Program-made: the position numbers and the translations under genes
Notes under the pieces: model-generated
Databases searched by the model: none
What the model saw: the letters and a program-made list of their open reading frames with translations, nothing else
Told to the model about the DNA's origin: nothing
Source of the DNA: an uncultured Bacteroidota bacterium
GTDB lineage: Bacteria; Bacteroidota; Bacteroidia; UKL13-3
NCBI GenBank assembly: GCA_903898215.1
Contig: CAIUEQ010000142.1
Location: forward strand, 1-8,621
Direction of reading: 5' to 3'
Length of the DNA: 8,621 bases
In this document: positions 1 to 7,534 of the stretch, in pieces
How the letters are laid out: each line of letters starts with the position of its first letter
How positions within the stretch are numbered: position 1 is the stretch's first letter

Positions 1-4
1 AATA

Positions 5-388
5 TTAATTGAGTTTTGATATTCTTTTTTTCATAAAATGTTCCAAAATAAAAAGAGTTCCGGCAATTATAAATGGGAAATTTATCAGCAAAATAACTTC
101 TGAACTTATCAAAACGGAATGATTCATATTGTAATTGTGAATATAAATAAATGGTGCAAATCCAATCCCAATCAGGCTAAATAATATCCCTCCAATTAAT
201 TCCCATTTCCATGCAATAAATAGAAAAGCGATCAATATGTATGAAGGAATGAGATGAATTAAGAAACCGCCAATTTGTTGCCAAATGGTTTGATTTGATT
301 CGAATGCATCGAGAGCAAACATGCTTACAAGGAGTATTGCTAGAATTATGATTATTCGTGGTAGCCAATGTAAAATTTTTGTTTTCAT
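5..388 (-). CDS. Small four-helix integral membrane protein, unknown function
   Basis: Encodes 127 residues from an ATG to a TAA close to the left edge. Four hydrophobic stretches fill most of the protein, at about residues 9-27, 40-60, 63-83 and 92-117. They are joined by short loops, and the tail is basic (KKRISK). There is no cleavable signal peptide; the first helix is preceded by a few charged residues, so it is probably a membrane anchor. The opening (a tryptophan-proline-arginine before helix 1, then an FALDxFE-like turn after it) resembles a group of small uncharacterised membrane proteins (DUF type) seen in many bacteria, but I recognise no catalytic motif and assign no role. It is transcribed away from rocD across a divergent spacer, so no functional link with that gene is implied. 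The even membrane pattern, good start and lack of an alternative frame make it a likely real gene. Confidence 0.75.
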   Translation of the reverse strand: MKTKILHWLPRIIIILAILLVSMFALDAFESNQTIWQQIGGFLIHLIPSYILIAFLFIAWKWELIGGILFSLIGIGFAPFIYIHNYNMNHSVLISSEVILLINFPFIIAGTLFILEHFMKKRISKLN

Positions 389-604
389 AACATTTTTGTT
401 TAAATTGTTGAGTACAAAAATGGTTTACATTTTTAAATTTTAAAAACGGATTTCTTCTTCTTTTTTTTAAATATTTTGCAAAAAATACTAAAGATTGAAA
501 ACAAATTTATGTTTTCTGCAACTCTTCATTTTTAATCAAACTAAATAAAGAACACAGCACACAACTTTTCTTTTTTATCTGTTCTTTTTATCTAATTTCG
601 TCCA
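389..604. promoter_or_regulatory. Divergent AT-rich spacer with presumed promoters for both flanking genes
   Basis: These 216 bases separate two genes transcribed in opposite directions, so they should hold both promoters. The spacer is very AT-rich with long T tracts. The clearest match to the Bacteroidota -7 element (TAnnTTTG) on the plus strand is TAATTTCG at 593-600, one mismatch from consensus but only four bases before the rocD ATG. On the minus strand CATTTTTG (415-422) is also one mismatch away. Neither has a convincing -33 TTG partner at the usual spacing, so exact promoters are not assigned. No open reading frame or RNA gene is recognisable here. The promoter role is inferred from gene orientation. 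Confidence 0.4.
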
Positions 605-1837
605 ATGAATTCTGTTACATTATCTCCAAAATCACAATATTTTATAGAACTTGAAAATAAGTTTGGCGCGCACAATTACCACCCCCTTCCGGTTGTGCTC
701 GATAGAGGCGAAGGAGCATTTGTATGGGATGTTGAAGGTAAAAAATATTTCGATTTTCTTTCTGCATATTCTTCTGTAAACCAAGGGCATTGTCATCCCA
801 AAATAATTAAAGCACTAACTGATCAGGCACAAAAAATCACCATTACCAGTCGCGCCTTTCATAACAATCTTTTAGGCGAATACGAAAAATTTATCACCAA
901 CCTTTTTGGATTTGATAAAGTATTACCAATGAATACAGGTGTTGAGGCACTTGAAACCGCTGTGAAACTTGCACGAAAATGGGGTTATTTGAAAAAGGGG
1001 ATATCAGAAAATTGTGCAAAGATTGTTTTTGTTGAAGGGAATTTTCATGGTAGAACTTTAGCTGCTATTTCAGCATCAACTGATGAAAGCAGCACAGACG
1101 GATTCGGTCCGTTTTTGCCGGGTTACGAAATCATTCCATATAACGACCTTACTGCTTTAGAAAAATCTTTTCAGGATAAAAATATTGCTGCATTTTTGTT
1201 TGAACCGATACAAGGTGAAGCAGGAGTTGTAGTTCCTGATGAGGGATATTTAAAAGGAGTACGCGAATTGTGTTCAAAATACAATGTGCTGATGATAGCT
1301 GATGAAATTCAAACCGGTTTATGCCGTACCGGTAAAATGCTTGCTTGTGATCATGAGAATATTAAACCTGACTTGTTAATGCTTGGTAAAGCGCTTTCGG
1401 GTGGAGTATTGCCAATATCTGCAGTGCTTGCAAATGATGAAGTAATGCTCTGCATTCATCCGGGTGAGCATGGTTCAACATTTGGTGGGAATCCTTTGGC
1501 TTGCGCTGTTGCAATTGCATCTCTAAATGTTTTGCTTGATGAAAAACTTGCAGATAATGCCGAGAAGATGGGACAACTTTTTAGAGCAAGAATGCAAAAT
1601 ATAAAATCGCCACTTATTACCACAGTTCGTGGAAAAGGATTGTTAAATGCTGTTGTAATCAAACCTTTTGGAGATAACAAAACAGCTTACGATGTTTGCC
1701 TTGCATTAAAGGAAAACGGAATTCTGGCAAAGCAAACACATACTCATATTATTCGCTTTGCACCAACACTTGTGATTAACGAGCAACAGATTAATGAAGC
1801 TTGTGATATTATAGAGAAAACAATTTTAAGTTTATAA
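605..1837 (+). CDS. rocD: Ornithine aminotransferase (ornithine--oxo-acid transaminase)
   Basis: A cytosolic PLP-dependent class III aminotransferase that moves the delta-amino group of ornithine to 2-oxoglutarate, giving glutamate-5-semialdehyde and glutamate; it links arginine/ornithine breakdown to proline and glutamate. The 410 residues are full family length. Key positions match human OAT with a constant offset of 30: Y25 (in GAHNYHPLPV) and Y55 for ornithine binding, R150 (FHGR), E205 (PIQGEAGV), D233 (in DEIQTGLCRTG) for the PLP ring nitrogen, and K262 (LGKALSGG) as the Schiff-base lysine. The Y25/R150/E205 set favours OAT over acetylornithine or GABA aminotransferase. The start is well constrained: an in-frame TAA lies at 593-595 and the ATG at 605 is the first start after it. 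No Shine-Dalgarno sequence is seen, as is usual in Bacteroidota. hutH follows 32 bases downstream in the same direction, probably on the same transcript. Confidence 0.96.
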   Translation: MNSVTLSPKSQYFIELENKFGAHNYHPLPVVLDRGEGAFVWDVEGKKYFDFLSAYSSVNQGHCHPKIIKALTDQAQKITITSRAFHNNLLGEYEKFITNLFGFDKVLPMNTGVEALETAVKLARKWGYLKKGISENCAKIVFVEGNFHGRTLAAISASTDESSTDGFGPFLPGYEIIPYNDLTALEKSFQDKNIAAFLFEPIQGEAGVVVPDEGYLKGVRELCSKYNVLMIADEIQTGLCRTGKMLACDHENIKPDLLMLGKALSGGVLPISAVLANDEVMLCIHPGEHGSTFGGNPLACAVAIASLNVLLDEKLADNAEKMGQLFRARMQNIKSPLITTVRGKGLLNAVVIKPFGDNKTAYDVCLALKENGILAKQTHTHIIRFAPTLVINEQQINEACDIIEKTILSL

Positions 1838-1843
1838 AATTAA

Positions 1844-1860
1844 ACGTCATTCATTGACGT
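1844..1860 (+). repeat. Perfect inverted repeat ACGTCA-N5-TGACGT in the rocD-hutH gap
   Basis: ACGTCA (1844-1849) and TGACGT (1855-1860) are exact reverse complements around a five-base centre, TTCAT. The repeat starts six bases after the rocD stop and ends nine bases before the hutH ATG. The arms are the only G/C-containing part of an otherwise A-rich gap. As DNA it could be a dimeric regulator site; as RNA, a short six-pair hairpin just upstream of hutH that could affect its translation or protect the rocD 3' end. There is no T-run after it, so it is not a canonical intrinsic terminator. The arms are seen directly; any function is inference. Confidence 0.5.
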
Positions 1861-1869
1861 AACATAAAA

Positions 1870-3378
1870 ATGGAAACATACGAGATCACCAATCAACTTT
1901 TGTTTGACGACATTATTGCTATCATCAAACTAAAAAAGCAACTAAAACTTTCAACATTAGTCAAAAAGAAAATCACTACTTGCCGTGATTATCTGGATAA
2001 AAAAATGTCTGGAAATGATGTAGTTATTTATGGCATCAATACAGGTTTTGGTTCATTGTGCAATACAAAAATTTCTAACGAAGATTTAGAGAAACTTCAA
2101 CAGAATTTATTGCTTTCGCATGCTTGCGGAACTGGAGAAAAAGTTAATAGGGAGATTGTGAAGTTGATGTTGTTGTTGAAAATCCAATCACTTTCATATG
2201 GCATTTCTGGTGTACAATTACAAACAGTTGAGCGTCTGGTTGAGTTTTTTAATTTTGATATTTTACCGGTTGTTTATGATCAAGGATCACTTGGTGCATC
2301 AGGCGATTTGGCACCGCTTGCACATCTATGTTTGCCGCTGTTAGGATTAGGTGAAGTATGGTCAAATTCCAATGGGCAATGGGCTATAATCAGTGGTGCA
2401 GAAGCATTACAGAAACACAATCTTCAACCGATAAAATTACAATCGAAAGAAGGTTTGGCATTGATAAATGGAACACAATTTATGGCTGCATATGGTGTTG
2501 CATGTTTGCTTTATGCGCAACGCCTTTCTTTATGGGCAGATAAAATCTCGAGCATTTCAATCGATGCTTTTGATTGCAGAACTGAACCTTTTCATCCTGC
2601 ATTACATTTAATTCGTCATCATAAAGGGCAAGTTCAAACTGCCCAAGAAATACTTGCCTGCCTTCAAGACAGTCAAATCGCAAAACAAAAAAAAGAACAA
2701 GTTCAGGATCCATATTCATTCCGTTGCATTCCGCAAGTGCATGGTGCAAGTAAAGATGCAATGGATTATGTTATCAATGTATTTACCACCGAAATAAATT
2801 CTGTTACCGATAATCCTAATATTTTTCCAGATCTTGATTTGATCATTTCAGGTGGAAATTTTCATGGACAAACACTAGCACTGTCATTGGATTTTTTAGC
2901 AATTGCCTGTGCCGAATTAGGAAATATTTCTGAACGTAGAACCTTTCAATTAATTTCAGGTCAAAGAGGATTACCTGCATTTTTGGTTTCTAATCCGGGA
3001 TTAAATTCAGGTTTGATGATTCCTCAATATACTGCCGCTTCAATCGTTAGCCAAAATAAACAATTATGTTCACCTGCATCTGTTGATAGTATTGTAAGTT
3101 CAAACGGACAGGAAGATCATGTGAGTATGGGAGCTAATGCAGCAACAAAATGTTTACGGGTAATTAATAATCTTGAAAAAATATTAGCTATTGAATTGCT
3201 GAATGCATCTCAGGCATTGGAGTTTCGCAGACCATTAAAAACTTCACCTTATCTCGAAGGTTTTATTGCTGATTATAGAAAAGTGGTTCCTTTTATAAGT
3301 GAAGATCGTGCACTCTATATTGATATTGAAAATTCAATATCATTTTTAAGAACTGAAAATTTAATCAAAGAGGCGTAA
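1870..3378 (+). CDS. hutH: Histidine ammonia-lyase (histidase)
   Basis: Deaminates L-histidine to trans-urocanate and ammonia, the first step of histidine use; active as a cytosolic homotetramer. The 502 residues match the usual ~500. The self-forming MIO electrophile triad A143-S144-G145 sits in the family signature GSLGASGDLAPLAHL. Other active-site elements are present: Y54 (YGINTGFG), H84 (LLSHACGTG), N200 (LINGTQ), Y282 and R285 (QDPYSFRC), F331 (GGNFHGQ) and E415 (GQEDHVSMG). The Ser-His pair at 83-84 is the histidase pattern rather than the Phe-Leu or His-Leu pair of phenylalanine/tyrosine ammonia-lyases. An in-frame TGA at 1855-1857 leaves the ATG at 1870 as the first possible start; the next Met is residue 46, inside the conserved domain. 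The rest of the hut pathway (urocanase, imidazolonepropionase, formimidoylglutamase) is not in the window. It is likely co-transcribed with rocD, and only 20 bases separate its stop from the convergent acyltransferase gene. Confidence 0.95.
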   Translation: METYEITNQLLFDDIIAIIKLKKQLKLSTLVKKKITTCRDYLDKKMSGNDVVIYGINTGFGSLCNTKISNEDLEKLQQNLLLSHACGTGEKVNREIVKLMLLLKIQSLSYGISGVQLQTVERLVEFFNFDILPVVYDQGSLGASGDLAPLAHLCLPLLGLGEVWSNSNGQWAIISGAEALQKHNLQPIKLQSKEGLALINGTQFMAAYGVACLLYAQRLSLWADKISSISIDAFDCRTEPFHPALHLIRHHKGQVQTAQEILACLQDSQIAKQKKEQVQDPYSFRCIPQVHGASKDAMDYVINVFTTEINSVTDNPNIFPDLDLIISGGNFHGQTLALSLDFLAIACAELGNISERRTFQLISGQRGLPAFLVSNPGLNSGLMIPQYTAASIVSQNKQLCSPASVDSIVSSNGQEDHVSMGANAATKCLRVINNLEKILAIELLNASQALEFRRPLKTSPYLEGFIADYRKVVPFISEDRALYIDIENSISFLRTENLIKEA

Positions 3379-3398
3379 AAAGGCTTTTGTTTTTTAAA

Positions 3399-4415
3399 TT
3401 AACTATAGGAAATTTTCTTCGAAAGATTTTGAGCAGGTCTTTCAATAATGCGATAAAAAACCCAAGCGAAAATCATTGATGCAGCTATGCCTAAAAACAA
3501 AATAATTATCCGCATAAAATAATGGTCTCTAATAAACGGGATATACATACTAAATAATAATACATTGTGACCTATAACTCCATGTGTTAAGTATAGTGAA
3601 TAGGATATTTTACCCGTAAATTTTCCCCACCAAGGATCGGCTTTTAATAATAATATCATCAATGCCGACATTAGTAAAACGATAGATATGAAAAGCGAAT
3701 CTTTCGAAAATTGAAAGTATGCATACAAAGAACAGATACAAATCATCACAATTGCTTCTATCATATTTAACAACTTTACTTTTTGCATAAATACAATGAT
3801 GCCCGCAAGGAATAAGGAGCTGAAACTTGTAAGTATTCTGTTTTCCGGAAACACAAAATGAATAGAGGCAAAGGCAATTAATGTAAGGTAACGAACCCAT
3901 TTATTTCTATTTACAAATAAGGGAAATGCAAAAGCCATGAATAAGTAATATTGAAATTCAATAGCGAGTGTCCAGAAAATTTCATTCAACCATTGAACGC
4001 CAAAAAACTGGGGTAAATAAAAAAAATGGAGGAACAATTGTTCCCAATTTATATTGTATTCATAATGCCAAATTCTGGAGTAAAATATTCCCAAGAATAC
4101 TAACAAAAATAAACTGGCAATATAAGGAGGTTCGATTCTTAACCAGCGTTTACCCAAAAATCTAAAAAAGTTTTTGATGTGATAGTTGTTATGGAAAAGG
4201 GTGTAAGGGATTATAAATCCAGATATAACAAAAAACATTTGTACCCCTAACCATCCAAATCTCCCGATTTGTTTTAAAATATCTCCATCGGGTAAAAAAT
4301 TACCGTAAAAAGAATTGTTAAAAGTAAGATGAAAAAAACATACCGACAAAGAGGCAATTCCTCTCATCATGTCAAGGGTAGATAAGTGCCTGCTTTGATT
4401 AATATCTTTACTCAA
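3399..4415 (-). CDS. Acyltransferase family 3 membrane protein (OafA/YrhL type)
   Basis: A 338-residue polytopic inner-membrane protein with about ten hydrophobic segments, of the family that transfers acetyl or other acyl groups to surface polysaccharides, lipids or antibiotics. Family marks: R18 (MMRGIAS) and H29 (FFHL) in helix 1, GWLGVQMFFVISGF (54-67), the basic KRWLRIEPPY motif (89-98), WTLAIEFQYYL with E153, SYSLYLTH (271-278), and the closing IERPAQ (324-329). No extra C-terminal SGNH domain is present, so it is the short form. The chosen start is a TTG (4413-4415): it keeps the family's LDxxRG opening, and the first ATG (codon 16) would cut into it. The gene begins only 12 bases after the infB stop and in the same frame, so it is probably read on the nusA-infB transcript, though an internal promoter cannot be excluded. 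No glycan locus is nearby, so the acceptor is unknown. Confidence 0.9.
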   Translation of the reverse strand: MSKDINQSRHLSTLDMMRGIASLSVCFFHLTFNNSFYGNFLPDGDILKQIGRFGWLGVQMFFVISGFIIPYTLFHNNYHIKNFFRFLGKRWLRIEPPYIASLFLLVFLGIFYSRIWHYEYNINWEQLFLHFFYLPQFFGVQWLNEIFWTLAIEFQYYLFMAFAFPLFVNRNKWVRYLTLIAFASIHFVFPENRILTSFSSLFLAGIIVFMQKVKLLNMIEAIVMICICSLYAYFQFSKDSLFISIVLLMSALMILLLKADPWWGKFTGKISYSLYLTHGVIGHNVLLFSMYIPFIRDHYFMRIIILFLGIAASMIFAWVFYRIIERPAQNLSKKISYS

Positions 4416-4427
4416 AGGGTGAGGATG

Positions 4428-7400
4428 TTATTTCGCAACTCTTTTAATTTCTACTTCTTCGTAGGCTTCAATGTTATCGCCTACTCTCATATCGTTATAG
4501 TTTGCAATTGTAACCCCACAATCAAATCCTGATGTTACTTCTTTCACATCATCTTTAAATCGTTTAAGTGAAGAAAGATTTCCGGTATAAACCACTACAC
4601 CATCTCTGATTAAACGAATCTTTGAGTTACGGAATACTTTTCCATCAGTAACCATACATCCTGCAACAGCACCAACTTTAGTAATTTTAAATACTTCGCG
4701 GATATCAATATTACCGGTAATTTTTTCTTCCATTTTAGGAGCAAGCATTCCTTCAATAGCAGCTTGAAGTTCTTCAATAGCTTTATAAATGATAGAATAT
4801 AATCGAATGTCAATTGATTCTTGCTCGGCAAGTTTACGTGCCTGCGGACTTGGGCGAACCTGGAATCCGATAATGATTGCGTCTGATGCAGAAGCAAGCA
4901 ATACATCGCTTTCCGAAATTTGTCCAACCGATTTATGGATTACATTAACGTGAATTTCTTCATTAGATAATTTAAGTAACGAATCAGCTAAAGCTTCAAC
5001 CGAACCATCCACATCACCTTTAACAATTAAGTTCAGTTCTTTGAAATTACCAATTGCCAAACGTCTTCCAATCTCATCAAGTGTAATATGTTTATGTGCA
5101 CGAATACCTTGTTCGCGTTGTAATTGCTGACGTTTGGTAGCAATTTCTTTTGCTTCCTGTTCAGATTTAGCCACAAGGAATTTATCACCGGCTTGAGGTG
5201 CTCCATCAAATCCTAAAATAACAACTGGAGTTGAAGGACCTGCTTCTTTCATTTTCTTTCCACGTTCATCAAACATGGCCCTAACTTTTCCCTGATGTGT
5301 TCCTGCAAGAATTGGATCACCAACATGTAACGTTCCAGATTGAACCATTACCGTTGTTGTAATTCCTCTTCCTTTATCCAAGGTAGCTTCGATCACACTT
5401 CCTATAGCACGTTTATTTGGGTTTGCTTTTAAATCTAAAACTTCAGCTTCAAGTAATACTTTTTCTAATAACAGATCGATGTTTAATCCTTTTTTTGCAG
5501 AGATTTCCTGGCACTGATATTTTCCTCCCCAATCTTCAACCAATATATCCATCGCAGCTAACTGCTCTTTAATTCTTTCAGGATTTGCGCCATCACGGTC
5601 AATTTTATTGATTGCAAAAATTAGTGGAACACCTGCAGCTTGTGCGTGGCTTATTGCCTCTTTTGTTTGAGGCATTACACTGTCATCAGCAGCAATAACT
5701 ACAATTACAATATCTGTAATTTTTGCACCACGAGCACGCATCGCAGTAAATGCTTCGTGACCTGGAGTATCAAGGAAAGCAACTTTTTTTCCGTTGGCAA
5801 GAGTTACTTCATATGCACCAATATGCTGAGTGATACCTCCGGCTTCTCCGGCAATAACATTCGCTTTTCGGACATAATCAAGTAAAGAAGTTTTACCATG
5901 ATCTACGTGTCCCATCACCGTAACAATAGGAGCACGTGGCAATAAATCTTCGGGATTATCAATTTCTTCTTCAATATTTTCCTGAAGTGTTGCTGCAACA
6001 AATTCAACATCATAATCAAATTCATCTGCAACAATAGCAATCGTTTCTGCGTCCAAACGTTGGTTGATAGATACCATCAATCCAAGGCTCATACATGCTG
6101 AAATAATTTGTGTAACCGGAGCATCCAACATTTTTGAAAGTTCGTTTGCGGTTACAAATTCAGTAACTTTAATTATTTTACGTTGCCCTTCTAATTCTAA
6201 TTGTTCTTCTTCACGTCTGTCTGATGCGGCATCACGTTTTTGTTTTCTGATTTTTGAACGTGAACCAATATTTGGAGTTTTACTTCCCGGGTTTAACCGA
6301 GCAAGAGTTTCCTTTAATTTATCTTGAATTTCCTTTTCGGTAATTTCAGTTTTTACACCTTTATCATCAACTTTTGGACCTCTTGTAAATCGTCCACCAC
6401 CACCACCGGCACCTCTGTTATCAAAACGTTTGTGTGCACCAGCAGGAGGAGTTCGTTGAATGGCTGGTTCAATTGGTCTGTTGTTTCCTGTATTCGGAGC
6501 AGGGATTCCTTTTTTTACATCGGGATTTTCACTTCCGGTAACAAAGTTTTTTCTACGTCTCTTCTTTTTAACTTTGTTGCTGTTGTCAGAGGAAGCAACA
6601 GGTTGTGGTTTTTTAAATGGAGTGGGAGTAGGTTCGGTTGGTAATTCAATTTTCCCCAAAACCTTTAACCCTGAAAGTTTTTCATAATTGGTTTCGTAGG
6701 GATCAATTTCTTCTTCTACCTTTTCAATTACTGGAGGAATTATTTTTTCTTGAGATTTTGGAGGAGAGGCCGTTTCAATTTCAATCTTTGCATCATCTTC
6801 CGGTTCAACTTTTTTAGTTTTTGGTAATTTTTCTTTTACCTCTTTTACAATTATTTTCTTCTCTTCTTTTACCTTTTTTTCTTTTGGTTTTTTATCTGGA
6901 CGGGTTTTGGTATTCATCCCTTCCAGATCTATTTTTCCTATAACAGTAAGTTTTAGTTTGTCATCATCTTCTTCAACAGCAACTTCAACTGGTGCGATTT
7001 TTTCCTGAACAGGTTTTTCAATAATAGGTTTTTCTTCAACAACTGGGGCAACAGGAATATCAACTTTTGGAGCTGCATTTAAAGACAGGCCCGACTTTAT
7101 AAGAATTCCATCGTCACTATCATCATCTTCCTCTGTTACTTTTTCTTTGGGTTTTGGAACAGAAACAGTAACTTCTTCTTTTTTAACAATTTTAGGTTTT
7201 ACTAATTGTTTTGCGTCATCGCGCACTTTTTTATCAGACTGGAAATCGCTGAGTAGAATAGCATATTGTTCTTCTGTAATTTTAGTTGTAGGTTTTGCTT
7301 CTACAGCATGTCCTTTTTTAGACAAGTGTTCCGCTAAAGTATTAATACCTACATTTAATTCTTTAACAACTGCGTTTAATCTTATTGTTTTTTCGCTCAT
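4428..7400 (-). CDS. infB: Translation initiation factor IF-2
   Basis: The GTPase that brings initiator fMet-tRNA to the 30S subunit and promotes 50S joining. Its 990 residues are typical of the long Bacteroidota form. Order: an IF2_N helical domain (1-55, opening with TIRLNAVVKELNV); a low-complexity K/E/P-rich linker (about 60-345) with an Arg/Lys cluster (278-284) and a glycine run (332-336); a second IF2_N-like segment (about 412-465); the G domain (491-660) with G1 GHVDHGKT (497-504), G2 threonine T524 (GGITQHIG), G3 DTPGH with catalytic H548, G4 NKID (598-601) and G5 SAKKG (634-638); then the beta-barrel domain II, domain III and the C-terminal fMet-tRNA-binding barrel. All nucleotide-binding motifs are intact. 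The ATG at 7398-7400 gives the conserved N-terminus. The 134-base gap from nusA carries no gene; the operon order nusA-infB is conserved across bacteria. Confidence 0.98.
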   Translation of the reverse strand: MSEKTIRLNAVVKELNVGINTLAEHLSKKGHAVEAKPTTKITEEQYAILLSDFQSDKKVRDDAKQLVKPKIVKKEEVTVSVPKPKEKVTEEDDDSDDGILIKSGLSLNAAPKVDIPVAPVVEEKPIIEKPVQEKIAPVEVAVEEDDDKLKLTVIGKIDLEGMNTKTRPDKKPKEKKVKEEKKIIVKEVKEKLPKTKKVEPEDDAKIEIETASPPKSQEKIIPPVIEKVEEEIDPYETNYEKLSGLKVLGKIELPTEPTPTPFKKPQPVASSDNSNKVKKKRRRKNFVTGSENPDVKKGIPAPNTGNNRPIEPAIQRTPPAGAHKRFDNRGAGGGGGRFTRGPKVDDKGVKTEITEKEIQDKLKETLARLNPGSKTPNIGSRSKIRKQKRDAASDRREEEQLELEGQRKIIKVTEFVTANELSKMLDAPVTQIISACMSLGLMVSINQRLDAETIAIVADEFDYDVEFVAATLQENIEEEIDNPEDLLPRAPIVTVMGHVDHGKTSLLDYVRKANVIAGEAGGITQHIGAYEVTLANGKKVAFLDTPGHEAFTAMRARGAKITDIVIVVIAADDSVMPQTKEAISHAQAAGVPLIFAINKIDRDGANPERIKEQLAAMDILVEDWGGKYQCQEISAKKGLNIDLLLEKVLLEAEVLDLKANPNKRAIGSVIEATLDKGRGITTTVMVQSGTLHVGDPILAGTHQGKVRAMFDERGKKMKEAGPSTPVVILGFDGAPQAGDKFLVAKSEQEAKEIATKRQQLQREQGIRAHKHITLDEIGRRLAIGNFKELNLIVKGDVDGSVEALADSLLKLSNEEIHVNVIHKSVGQISESDVLLASASDAIIIGFQVRPSPQARKLAEQESIDIRLYSIIYKAIEELQAAIEGMLAPKMEEKITGNIDIREVFKITKVGAVAGCMVTDGKVFRNSKIRLIRDGVVVYTGNLSSLKRFKDDVKEVTSGFDCGVTIANYNDMRVGDNIEAYEEVEIKRVAK

Positions 7401-7534
7401 TACGATTTTTGTTCCTGTAAAAAACTTTGCGAATATCGCTTTTTATTATAAATGTTATTGAAGAGATTAAGTAATTAAGAATAGCAGATTAGTGAATAAT
7501 ATTTTTCAACTCTCAGCTCTCCCTTGTTATCTCT

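Noticed and set aside
593..600. TAATTTCG as the rocD promoter -7 element
   Set aside because: It is one mismatch from the Bacteroidota consensus but would place the transcript start at or inside the ATG, and no matching -33 TTG is at the right spacing.
2480..2761. Minus-strand open frame inside hutH
   Set aside because: It is antisense to the conserved catalytic core of histidase, with no recognisable motif or plausible upstream signal; a shadow frame.
3376..3401. Possible bidirectional terminator between the convergent hutH and acyltransferase genes
   Set aside because: Only an AAAA-GGC-TTTT stem followed by GTTTTTT is present. A four-pair all-A/T stem is too weak to call a terminator, although the convergent position makes some stop signal likely.
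6324..6687. Plus-strand open frames overlapping infB, including one at the glycine/proline-rich linker
   Set aside because: They lie antisense within a well-supported infB, have phenylalanine/serine-rich composition expected from the reverse of lysine/glutamate-rich codons, and resemble no known protein.
7429..7439. GCGA-ATA-TCGC palindrome in the nusA-infB gap, with a T-run on the plus strand
   Set aside because: The stem is only four pairs, and the T-run is on the strand opposite to transcription of both neighbours, so it does not act as their terminator. It may be chance in a 134-base spacer.
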